From DATBLE01 sp963837265 (lineage in GTDB: Bacteria; Actinomycetota; Thermoleophilia; Gaiellales; Gaiellaceae): a stretch of DNA of 64,000 nucleotides. Where the stretch lies: NCBI GenBank assembly GCA_963837265.1, contig CAWIMQ010000011.1:248001-312000 (forward strand), given 5' to 3'. Of this stretch, positions 17,901 to 26,032 are shown piece after piece. Below the pieces are notes generated by a model, which saw only the letters and a program-made list of their open reading frames with translations, was not told the origin of the DNA and did no database searches. Numbering within the stretch: the first letter of the stretch is position 1; each line of letters begins with the position of its first letter. The translations under genes and the position numbers were made by a program.

Positions 17901-18961
17901 GGATCGCCTTCGACGTGTCTCCGCTCTCGCACCCGCGGACGGGGGTGGGGAACTACATCCGCGGGTCGCTGGCCGGCCTGGTCGAGGCGGCCGGCGCCGA
18001 GCACGAGGTCGTCGCCTTCGCGCCGACGAGTCCGCAGGGGCTGAGACGGATCCCGGAGGCGCTCGCCGGGATCCCCGTCGACACGCGGCTCCGCCTGCTG
18101 CCGTTCGCCCACTTCTGGCGCCAGGGCTGGAGCCGCCTCGGCAGGCCGCCAGTCGAGCGCTTCCTCGGCCCCCTCGACGCGCTCCACTTCTCCGACTGGA
18201 TGTTCCCTCCCCAGCGCGGCGGCGTTCGCTCGACGATGGTGCACGACCTCGTCCCCGTGCGCTTTCCCGGGTGGGTCCAGGGCCGGACGAAACGGATGCA
18301 CGGGGCCAAGTACCGGAATGCCGCCGGCACCTGCGATCTGGTGTTCGTCAACTCGGAGTTCACGAAGCGAGACGTGGTCGACCTGCTCGGCGTCGCGCCC
18401 GAGCGTGTCGTGGTCGCCTACCCGGGTGTCGACGGGTTCTCGCCCGACGGGCCGCGGGCCGACCTGGGCCGGCCGTACGTGCTCACGGTCGCGACGCTCG
18501 AGCCGCGCAAGAACCTGGAGGGACTGCTCGACGCGCCGCTCCCCGCGGGCCACGCGCTGGCCGTCGTCGGAGCCGCCGGGTGGGGGCCGCAGCCGCGGCT
18601 CGACCGGCCGGACGTGATCCGGCTCGGATACGTCGACGACTCGGAGCTCGCGCGCCTGTACCGGGGTGCGGCCGTGTTTGCCTATCCGTCGAGGTTCGAG
18701 GGCTTCGGCATCCCGATCGCCGAGGCGATGGCGAGCGGCGTGCCGGTCGTCGCCTCCGCCCACGCGTCCATGGACGAGGCCGCCGGCGGCGCGGCGCTGC
18801 GAGCCGACCCCGACGATCCTGCCGCCATCGGCCGCGCCCTCGTCGAGGCTCTGGCCCGGCGAGCCGAGCTCGCGGCGCGCGGCCTCGATCACGCCGTTCG
18901 GTTCCGCTGGAGCGAGACCGGCCGGAGAATGCTCGAGGCGTACTCCGCGATACTCGGCTGA
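17897..18961 (+). CDS. Glycosyltransferase family 4
   Basis: A 354-residue GT-B enzyme. VRIAFDVSPLSHPRTGVGNYIRGSL at the N-terminus, MVHDLVPVRFPGW and VFVNSEFTKRDVVDLLGV in the acceptor lobe, LTVATLEPRKNLEGLL and RFEGFGIPIAEAMASGVPVVAS in the donor lobe. The pattern matches the mannosyltransferase-like GT4 group that keeps VxTLEPRKN. GTG at 17897 overlaps the previous stop as GTGA; the stop shares ATGA-type overlap with the next GT4 gene. Specificity inferred only as hexose, likely mannose. Confidence 0.87.
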   Translation: MRIAFDVSPLSHPRTGVGNYIRGSLAGLVEAAGAEHEVVAFAPTSPQGLRRIPEALAGIPVDTRLRLLPFAHFWRQGWSRLGRPPVERFLGPLDALHFSDWMFPPQRGGVRSTMVHDLVPVRFPGWVQGRTKRMHGAKYRNAAGTCDLVFVNSEFTKRDVVDLLGVAPERVVVAYPGVDGFSPDGPRADLGRPYVLTVATLEPRKNLEGLLDAPLPAGHALAVVGAAGWGPQPRLDRPDVIRLGYVDDSELARLYRGAAVFAYPSRFEGFGIPIAEAMASGVPVVASAHASMDEAAGGAALRADPDDPAAIGRALVEALARRAELAARGLDHAVRFRWSETGRRMLEAYSAILG

Positions 18962-19917
18962 TGCGCGTCGGCCTCGACGTCTCGCCGCTCGTCCAGACCG
19001 GGGCGGGCACGGCCCGGTACGTCCGCGGGCTCCTCGCCCACAACGAGTACGAGCGGCTCTCGTTCGGCGGCCCGGGCCGCGTGGCCACCCTCGTCCGCGA
19101 CGCATGGTGGTACCCGCACGGGCTGCCGCGCGAGGCGCGCGGGCTGGACGTCCTCCACTGCCCGACGTTCAGAGGCCCTGTTCGCAGCGCCGTTCCCGTG
19201 GTAGTAACGGTGCACGATCTCGCCGTCCTACGCCACCCGGGGACGTTCAACCAGTGGACGCGGCGCTACAGCCGCCTTGCCGTTCCCAGGGTGGCGCGGG
19301 CGGCGAGGCGCGTGATCGCCGTCTCGGAGTTCACGAGGCGTGAGGTGGTGGAGCTGCTCGGCCTGCCGGAAGAGCGCATCTGCGTGATTCCGAACGCGGT
19401 CGGCCGGCCGTTCGTCCCCGATGGCCCCGCGGCCGAGGGCGACTACGTGCTCGCCGTCGGGACGCTCGAGCCGCGGAAGAACCTCGCCTCCGCGCAGCAG
19501 GCCGCGCGGAGGGTGGGGGTCGAGCTGCGGGTGGCCGGGGCGCGGGGCTGGGGAGGGGTGCAGGTCGTCGACGGGTGGCTGGGTCGCGTGTCCGACGAGG
19601 AGCTGGCGGCGCTCTATCGCGGCGCGCGCTGCCTGGTCTACCCGTCGCTGTACGAGGGCTTCGGCATCCCCGTGCTCGAGGCGATGGCCTGCGGGACGCC
19701 GGTCGTGACGAGCGCCGGCGGCGCGACCGAGGAGGTCGCCGGCGGGGCGGCCGTCCTCGTCGACCCGCGGGACGTCGCATCGATCGGCGCGGGCATCGAG
19801 GAGGCGGCGGCCCGCCGCGCGGAGCTGTCCGCGCGGGGCCTCGAGCGCGTGCGGCAGTTCACCTGGGCCCGGGTCGCGGCGGAGACGCGTCGCCTCTACG
19901 AGGACGCGGCCGCATGA
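18961..19917 (+). CDS. Glycosyltransferase family 4
   Basis: A 318-residue, compact GT4 protein related to its neighbour: MRVGLDVSPLVQTGAGTARYVRGLL, VTVHDLAVLRHPGTF, VIAVSEFTRREVVELLGL, LAVGTLEPRKNLASA and [39 protein letters not shown]. It is somewhat shorter than usual because the acceptor lobe lacks about 30 residues after the first helix. It closes the coupled run of transferases; the 73-bp repeat C begins at its stop codon. Confidence 0.87.
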   Translation: MRVGLDVSPLVQTGAGTARYVRGLLAHNEYERLSFGGPGRVATLVRDAWWYPHGLPREARGLDVLHCPTFRGPVRSAVPVVVTVHDLAVLRHPGTFNQWTRRYSRLAVPRVARAARRVIAVSEFTRREVVELLGLPEERICVIPNAVGRPFVPDGPAAEGDYVLAVGTLEPRKNLASAQQAARRVGVELRVAGARGWGGVQVVDGWLGRVSDEELAALYRGARCLVYPSLYEGFGIPVLEAMACGTPVVTSAGGATEEVAGGAAVLVDPRDVASIGAGIEEAAARRAELSARGLERVRQFTWARVAAETRRLYEDAAA

Positions 19918-19986
19918 GCCTAGGCTCGACGGAGCTCACCAGTGAGCGGAGGGCCCGGCTTTGCCGGCGCCGGGAGCGGGTATGAG
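19914..19986 (+). repeat. 73-bp intergenic repeat, family C copy 1
   Basis: Begins with the ATGA holding the upstream stop, continues AGGCTCGACG, then a CCGGC-TTT-GCCGG hairpin, and ends GAGCGGGTATGAG. A second copy of exactly the same length lies at 32757-32829, also starting at a stop codon and ending at ATGAG. Confidence 0.75.
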
Positions 19987-19992
19987 CCGGTT

Positions 19993-20018
19993 CAGGGGTC
20001 AGACCCCTGCCATGGCCG
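19993..20018. repeat. Palindromic repeat, family B copy 1
   Basis: CAGGGGT-CAG-ACCCCTG followed by CCATGGCCGGAA. Related copies occur at 20107, 62988 and 63081. Confidence 0.7.
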
Positions 20019-20106
20019 GAAGGGCCGAGCTGGGCCGGGAAGCCCGCTCCTTCGCAAGCGATCTGGGTGTGGGCGTGTTGCGTTCAGCCCGGTCCGTTCG
20101 GCCCGG

Positions 20107-20134
20107 AGGGGTCAGACCCCTGCCGTGGCCGGAA
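20107..20134. repeat. Palindromic repeat, family B copy 2
   Basis: AGGGGT-CAG-ACCCCT followed by GCCGTGGCCGGAA, 8 nt before the chosen start of the next glycosyltransferase. Confidence 0.7.
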
Positions 20135-20142
20135 ACGACGCT

Positions 20143-21201
20143 GTGAGGCCGCTCGTCGTCGTCGACGCGGACGTGCTCGGGCGCCGGCGGACCGGCGACG
20201 AGACGTACGTGCAGAACCTTCTGCGGCGCCTCCCCGCGCTCGGCGGCGACCGCTTCCGCTTCGCGGCGGTCACACGCCGGCCGGATCTCGTCCCGGAAGG
20301 GGTCGAGCCGGTCGAGCTGCCGGCACGCGTGCAGGAGCTGCGGATGGCGTGGGCCGTGCCCCGCCTGCTGCGCCGCCTCCGGCCCGGGCTCGCCCACTTC
20401 CAGCACGCGCTCCCGCTCGCCTGCCCCTGCCCGGCCGTGGTCACCGTGCACGACCTCTCGTTCGAGCGCGACGCCGGCGCGATGCGGTGGCAGGACCGGC
20501 TGGTGTTCAGGCTGGCCGTGCCCCACGCGGCCCGACGCGCCCGCCGCGTGATCGCGGTCTCGGAACGGACGAAGCGCGACCTCGTCGATCTCTACGGCGT
20601 CGCGCCCGACCGCATCGCGGTCACGCACCACGGAGTCGATCCCGCCTTCGGCCCGGGCCGTGGCACGGAACACCCCGGCGACGGCGGCCCGCGCGGGTAC
20701 CTCCTGTTCGTCGGTGCGATCCAGGCCCGGAAGGACCCGCTCGCCGCAGCCGAGGCAGCCGACGAGGTCGGCTTGCCCCTCGTCGTAGCCGGCCCGCAGC
20801 GCGAGCCCGCGCTCGCCCGCGCGCTCGCCCGCCGCGGCGCGGATCTCCGCGGCTACGTGGAGAAGGAGGAGCTGGCCCGGCTCTACCGGGGTGCGGCGGC
20901 GCTCGTCCTTCCCTCCCGCTACGAGGGGTTCGGCCTGCCGGTGCTCGAGGCGATGGCGTGTGGGACGCCGGTCGTCGCCGCCGACGATCCGGCGCTGCGC
21001 GAGGTCGGGGGCGAGGCTGCCGTCTACGTCGGCCCGGACGGGGTCGCCGCCGCGATCCGCCGTGCGCTCGCCGACCGCGACCGCCTCTCCGCCGCCGGGC
21101 TGGAACGCGCCCGCCTCTTCGACTGGGACGAGACGGCGCTCCGGACCCTCGACGTCTACCGGGAGGCGCTGGCCGTTTCCGCCCCGGGGGGAAACGGTTA
21201 G
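20143..21201 (+). CDS. Glycosyltransferase family 4
   Basis: A 352-residue GT-B enzyme. VRPLVVVDADVLGRRRTGDETYVQNLLRRL forms the first lobe, with VTVHDLSFERDAGAM and VIAVSERTKRDLVDLYGV. The second lobe has LLFVGAIQARKDPLAAAEAA and SRYEGFGLPVLEAMACGTPVVAADDPALREVGGEAAVYV. GTG at 20143 is preferred; GTG at 20125 or the frame from 19942 would include repeat-encoded residues. The 3' end carries an inverted repeat (CCGTTTCC...GGAAACGG, 21173-21197). The GT2 gene follows immediately. Confidence 0.86.
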   Translation: MRPLVVVDADVLGRRRTGDETYVQNLLRRLPALGGDRFRFAAVTRRPDLVPEGVEPVELPARVQELRMAWAVPRLLRRLRPGLAHFQHALPLACPCPAVVTVHDLSFERDAGAMRWQDRLVFRLAVPHAARRARRVIAVSERTKRDLVDLYGVAPDRIAVTHHGVDPAFGPGRGTEHPGDGGPRGYLLFVGAIQARKDPLAAAEAADEVGLPLVVAGPQREPALARALARRGADLRGYVEKEELARLYRGAAALVLPSRYEGFGLPVLEAMACGTPVVAADDPALREVGGEAAVYVGPDGVAAAIRRALADRDRLSAAGLERARLFDWDETALRTLDVYREALAVSAPGGNG

Positions 21202-22008
21202 GTGAACCATGCGGAAGAGCCGGCGCCGTTGACCGAGAGCCGCCCGCCGGCGCGGGTCTCGGCGGTCGTCGTCTCGCACGGCCACGCCGCCGAGCTCGCC
21301 GAGTCGCTGCCAGCGCTCGCCGCGCAGGTGGACGAGGTCGTCCTGGTCGCGAACATCGCCGGGAGCATTCCCGCCGACCTGCACGGCGCGCGGGTGGTCG
21401 AGAACGACCGCCCGGTCGGCTACGCGGCGAATCTCAACCGCGGGGTCGCCGAGACCCGGGGCGAACTCGTCCTCGTCAACAACCCGGACGCCGTTCCGGA
21501 GCCGGGGGCGGTCGCCGCGCTCGCGGCGTTCATGGAGGCTCGTCCCGGCTGCGGGATCGCCGGGCCGCGCCTCGTCGACCCGGACGGCTCGTGGCAGCAT
21601 TCGCGGCGCCGCTTCCCCACCGTCGGGGGGACCCTCGTTCGCCGGACACCACTCCGGCGCCTCCTTCCGCCGCTCGAGCGCCAGCGCGCCCACTACTACC
21701 TCGACGAGCGGCCCGCCGGGCCGGTCGAGGCGGACTGGATGCTGGGCGGGTCGCTTCTCCTCCGGCGGACGATGCTCGACGAGCTCGGCGGCTACGACCC
21801 GGGGTTCCGCATGTACGGCGAGGAGATCGACCTCTGCTACCGGGCGGCGAAGGCGGGCTGGGAGCGGTGGTTCGTCCCGGCCGCCGTCGTCCGCCACCGC
21901 TGGGACGCGCTCACCGACCGGACGCTCTGGACGCGCCGTACGCTCTGGCACTGGCGGTCGGTGCTGCGGTTCGTGCGCAAGCACCCGGAGCGGCTGCTCG
22001 CCCTGTGA
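21202..22008 (+). CDS. Glycosyltransferase family 2, rhamnosyltransferase-like
   Basis: A 268-residue GT-A protein. It has VSAVVVSHGHAAELAESLPAL, VENDRPVGYAANLNRGV, LVLVNNPDAVPEPGAV (the DxD-equivalent NPD motif), WMLGGSLLLRRTMLDELGGYDPGF and YGEEIDLCYRAAKAGW, the conserved E-x-D-L-C/R-x-A signature with the catalytic Asp. This set is typical of WbbL-like rhamnosyl- or related transferases in cell-surface polysaccharide clusters. GTG at 21202 directly follows the previous stop. Substrate is inference. Confidence 0.87.
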   Translation: MNHAEEPAPLTESRPPARVSAVVVSHGHAAELAESLPALAAQVDEVVLVANIAGSIPADLHGARVVENDRPVGYAANLNRGVAETRGELVLVNNPDAVPEPGAVAALAAFMEARPGCGIAGPRLVDPDGSWQHSRRRFPTVGGTLVRRTPLRRLLPPLERQRAHYYLDERPAGPVEADWMLGGSLLLRRTMLDELGGYDPGFRMYGEEIDLCYRAAKAGWERWFVPAAVVRHRWDALTDRTLWTRRTLWHWRSVLRFVRKHPERLLAL

Positions 22009-22011
22009 CGG

Positions 22012-23174
22012 CTACCTGCCGAGCCGGAGGATCCACTCGGGAAGGAACGGCTCGGCGATCCTGTAGGAGCCCGCCCTCTCCCTGACGACCAGCTCCTCGG
22101 CGACAAGCGCGTCGAGCGCCCGCTGCACGCTGGAGCCGCCGGGCAGGCCGTGGCGCCGGCGGAAGTCCTGGCTGGTGACGGAGATCAGCGGCTCCTCGGC
22201 GAGCGCCTGGAGCGTCGCCCGCTGGACGCGCGACGCCTGGTCCCAGATGAGCGTGAAGTGCGCGTTCTCGGAGCGCAACGTGCGAACGAGGCCAGCGTCC
22301 AGCTCCGCGCGGCGCGCCGTCCTGCCGGCCGGGGTCTCCTCCCACACCGCGTAGCAGAGCTCCTGGGTCGCGTAGGGATGCCCACCCGTGACCGCCAGCA
22401 CCCCGTCCACCGTCTGCTGCGCGATCGCGCGCCCGGTGCTCTCGAAGCGCTCGCGGATGAACGGCGCGAACGCCGCGTCGGCGATCGTCCCCAGCTCGAC
22501 GTGTCTGGCGCTTCGCCAGAACGGCTCGTTGTCGTCGTTGAAGAGCCGGGCCATCATGCTCCTTCTGCTGCCCAGGTACACGTGCGCGACGTCGGGCTGC
22601 GTCTGGAATACCGCGCGCATCAACGCGGGCAGGTGCCGGTCGAGCTCGAGGATCTCCTGGAACTCGTCGAAGACGACGCAGACCCGGCGCCTCCGCTCGG
22701 CCGACAGCTCCGCGGGGAGCTCGAGCAGCCTCTCGAGGGTGGCGTCGATGTCCGAGGCGGCGTGCCCGGCGGCGAAGCTGAACGCGAGGGAGCCGTCCAG
22801 GGGATCCACGGTCATCGTCGGGGTGACGCGGAGGCTGCGGAAGATCTGCATCGCCCGCTCGCGAGCGCGGAAGAGCGGTGTCGCGATCTCCTCGTAGATC
22901 GCGCGGGCGAGCTTCGCGGCCAGCTGCTCCTTCGTGGCCGCGGTCATCAGGTCGACCTGCGCAACCAGGATTCGCTCCGCCGCGAGCTCCTGCGTGGCCC
23001 GCCAGACCAGGGAGGTCTTGCCGAAGCGCCGAGGTGCGAGGATGACGACGTTCTGGCCGTTCCGGATGTCAGCCTTCAGCTCGCCGAGCTCCTCGTCTCG
23101 ATCGGTGAAGCCGTCGTCGCGGGCGAGGTCGCCGAAGCGGAAGGGGTTCGAGCGGGCGCGTGCGATCCCGACAC
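22012..23174 (-). CDS. P-loop ATPase with C-terminal winged helix (archaeal-ATPase-like); 5' end frameshifted
   Basis: An AAA-type protein of about 385 residues. N-terminal NPFRFGDLARDDGFTDRDEEL and VVILAPRRFGKTSLVWRA (Walker A), then VCVVFDEFQEIL (Walker B), a sensor-like VYLGSRRSMMARLF and a C-terminal wHTH (RHGLPGGSSVQRALDALVAEELV). The Walker A part is in frame with the ATG at 22947, but no ATG, GTG or TTG exists in that frame before Walker A. GTG at 23174 would give the family N-terminus VSGIARARSNPF if one base were added in the CCC at 23167-23169. So either a start-proximal frameshift or an assembly indel. Convergent with the GT2 gene; not obviously part of the polysaccharide pathway. 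Confidence 0.7.
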
Positions 23175-23181
23175 GCTAGCA

Positions 23182-23242
23182 TGCGTATCCATGTATACGC
23201 ACTATCGTCATTCGCAGATATGCGAATCGCCGCTGTGCGTAT
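23182..23242. promoter_or_regulatory. AT-rich operator/promoter with five TGCG(T/A)AT half-sites
   Basis: TGCGTAT-N6-ATACGCA (23182-23201), then a TATCGT -10-like box (23203-23208), then ATTCGCA-N4-TGCGAAT (23210-23227), and a further TGCGTAT at 23236-23242. The perfect inverted repeats in a locally AT-rich stretch bracket the likely -10 box of the plus-strand methyltransferase and lie upstream of the minus-strand ATPase. No regulator gene is adjacent. Confidence 0.55.
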
Positions 23243-23816
23243 GACCTGGAGCGACCGGACCTACGCCGACGCGGTGCCCTACCTGCGCCACCGGGCCGAG
23301 CTGATCCTCGCCCTCGGGCCCCCGCTCGCCCGGGGCGACCGCGTGGTCGACCTCGCCTGCGGCGACGGCGCGCTGGCCGACTTCCTTCCCGGGATCGACT
23401 ACCTGGGCGTGGATGCCGACCCGAGCATGGTCGCGGAGGCGCGCTCGAGGGGGCGGGCGATCGTGCACGCCGACCTGAACGAGTTCGAGCCCGAGCGGCC
23501 GGTTGCGGCGACCACGGTCTTCCGCGCGATCTACTACGCGCGCGACCGGCCCGCGCTGCTCAGGCGGATCGCCGGCTACACCGAGCGCAAGCTCGTGCTC
23601 GATCTCAACCCGCGGCAGTACCGGGTGGAGGACGTGCTCGCCGACCTGCGCGCCGCGGGCCTCCCGAGCATCGCCCTGCGGCCGTTCTTCGTCCCCCAGA
23701 CGGTCGCGCTGCCGCCGCCGCTCCGCGGTGCTCTCGTCGCCGCCGAGCGCACCGGCCCGCTCGCCCGCCTCGCGCTGCGGTTCCGGTTCACCTACCTGGT
23801 GGCGGCGTCTCGCTGA
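23241..23816 (+). CDS. Class I SAM-dependent methyltransferase
   Basis: A 191-residue protein from ATG at 23241 (MTWSDRTYADAVPYLRHR); ATG at 23220 is an alternative adding seven residues. Motif I is VVDLACGDGALADFL, followed by YLGVDADPSMVAEARSRG, an acidic loop (HADLNEFEPERP) and a C-terminal strand pair (LRFRFTYLVAAS). It resembles small Methyltransf_25-type enzymes of glycan loci. The 3' end overlaps the convergent membrane gene's extended frame by 29 bases. Confidence 0.75.
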   Translation: MTWSDRTYADAVPYLRHRAELILALGPPLARGDRVVDLACGDGALADFLPGIDYLGVDADPSMVAEARSRGRAIVHADLNEFEPERPVAATTVFRAIYYARDRPALLRRIAGYTERKLVLDLNPRQYRVEDVLADLRAAGLPSIALRPFFVPQTVALPPPLRGALVAAERTGPLARLALRFRFTYLVAASR

Positions 23817-26032
23817 GGGAGTACGAGACCTGCGCGCCGAGCCGGCGCCGGTCGGAGCCGCCGAATTCGTGCGGCGAGAAGGTCGGGGAGACGCGAATCT
23901 CGACGCGGGCCGGCGGGGCGGCGTGCACATAGAAGACCCGCGTCTTGCCGGCATGGACCACCCAGTGCTCGACGGAGGCCACTCTCCCCATCGCCGGCTG
24001 CTTGTCCTGCCCGCGGATCAGGTGGCCGGCGGTCACGGTCACGTGGCCCGGCCGGTCCGCCCCGCGCCAGCCGCTGCGGGAGACGACGATGCGAATCCAG
24101 ACCGCGCGGCCGCCCGGGGTCGAGAAGAGCGAGTAGGCGCTGAAGGCCGGTGCATCCGGCAGGTGCGCCCGGCGGCGGCGTGATCCAGCCGTCCGACTCG
24201 ATGCCGATCGGCGCGCTGCTCAGGCGGAGCGGCCGCGAGATCCTCAGGACCCGCCACGGAGCGGGCGCGACGGCGACCTGGTGGATCGGGAACCCGAACG
24301 CGTCCCTCGTGATCACGGTGCGGATCTGCGGCTGCGCGACCAAGGTGCCGACGACGTCGATACCCTCGTCCGCGACGACGTACGAGACGCCCGGCGGCGC
24401 GCCCTGCGGATACGCGCGCGAGGTCAGCCGTCCGTCGGGGCCGGCGTCCGGCGTCAGGAAGAAGCCCGGCCCGGGCGCGGTCCCGTCGAGGCTCCACACC
24501 TGCCGGAGCGACCGGTTCCAGAACTCCATCAGCCACACGCCCTGCGGGTTGGTGGAGATGCGCTGGCCGAGGTAGAGGGCCTTTCCGCCGTCGGTCGCGC
24601 GGTCGAGCCAGTCCGGCGGAGAAGGGAAGGCGGCGCGGAGGTTCTGCGCGAAGGCGTTCACGCTGTTCGAGGCCGAGATCTGGCCGGCGAGGTTCCAGGC
24701 GAGGACGAGCGCGGCCGCGGTCGCGACGATCGCGGCGCCTGCCCGCGGCCGGACGTACTGCGAGGCGAGGAGCAGCGCGACCGAGACGGCGAGGGCGACG
24801 ACCAGCAGCCACGTCACCGCGTGGTCGTCGAACCCCAGGTCACGGTTCGCCATCTGGACGATCGACAGCCCGAGCGCGTCGGAGTACGGTCGCAGGTTCA
24901 GCTGGTACGGGGTCGTCAGGATCACGTACAGCGCGAACCCGGCCGTCCCCGCGACGGCCCAGAGCCGGAGGCGCCCGCGCTCGAGCGCGAGTGCGGTCGC
25001 GACGAAGAGGAGAGGCGCCAGGTAGATCAGGTTCCGCTCCTCGACGAGAGTGGAGAAGACGGTCGAGACGTACGCCGCCTTCGCCGCCGCGTAGAGGCCG
25101 AAGGCGACGACGCTCGAGGCGGTGACGGCGACGAAGGCCTTCAGCTCCGGCGTCCGCTCCTCGCCGCGCGGCCTGATGAGACCGGCCAGGGCCACGACCG
25201 GCATCAGGCCGAGGCCGATCGTGAACGCGCCCGCCGCCCACAGTCCGTACACGATCATCCGGTGGCGGTAGTAGCCGGTGGCGACGAGCCAGGTCTGCGA
25301 GTGGCTGCCGACGACCGCGCTGAAGAGGATGACCAGGCCGATCCCGAGGACGGCGGCGCCCACCCAGTCCCATCGCGACCAGCCTCGGCGCCAGCGTCTG
25401 GCCCGTTCGCTCGTCCAGAGGAGCAGGAGCGCCGCGAGCACGTAGACGGCCATGAGGATGCTCAGCTCGACGCGCACCAGCCCTGCGAGCGCCGAGGCTG
25501 CGCCGGCGCCGACCAGCCACCGTCCCCTCCGGCTCGCGAGCGCCTTCACGATCAGGAACAGGGACAGCGCCGACCAGGCGTAGGCGGCCGGCTCCTCGAT
25601 CAGGAAGGTCGAGTAGGCGAGCGCGGGCGCCGCGGCGGTCGCCACGGCGGCGAACAGCGCCCAGGCGCGCGAGACGACGAGCCGGGCCAGGAAGTAGGTC
25701 GGGATCATCGCGCTCGTCATCACGACGACGCCGGCGTACTTGACGGCCGCATAGCCGGTGCCCACGTCGCCGAGCCTCCAGAACGGTGCGATCAGGTACG
25801 TGTAGAGCGTGTCGAAGCTGGCCGGGTGGCCCCGCTGCGAAGGGTGGCCCGTGTAGGCGATCGACCGGGAGATCTGCGTGAACTTGAGCTCATCCGTGAA
25901 GAGCCACGGGGTGACGTGACCGCGGCTCTGCCACCCGTAGAGGGCGACGAGCCACAGGAACGCGCTCGCCGGCGGGATCGCCCGCCCGAGACGTTCCAGC
26001 CGGTCGGCAGGAGCGGCGGCGGTCGCCTGCAC
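23788..26032 (-). CDS. GT-C-like membrane glycosyltransferase, DEL-motif family (member 2), frameshifted near its C-terminus
   Basis: About twelve membrane segments over residues 20-440 and an extracytoplasmic C-terminal domain. The first outer loop reads TPWLFTDELKFTQISRSIAYTG, matching the Asp-Glu loop of its paralogues. The original frame runs to 23792 but becomes low-complexity after GWITPPPGAPAG (about 24165). From there another frame reads PAFSAYSLFSTPGGRAVWIRI...VTVTAGHLI...VFYVHAAPPARVEIRVSP, the expected domain, to a stop at 23788. A single-base shift in the CCG-rich stretch near 24150-24180 explains this. Transport-linked sugar transfer to the lipid-linked chain is inferred. Stop of the next gene upstream abuts the ATG. 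Confidence 0.72.

Noticed and set aside
15944..18961. A 1,005-residue plus-strand protein
   Set aside because: Sequence before 17897 is a shadow of the membrane transferase; the GT4 domain begins at GTG 17897.
19961..20146. A 61-residue ORF after repeat C copy 1
   Set aside because: It is made of repeat sequence (families B and C) and has no protein-like features.
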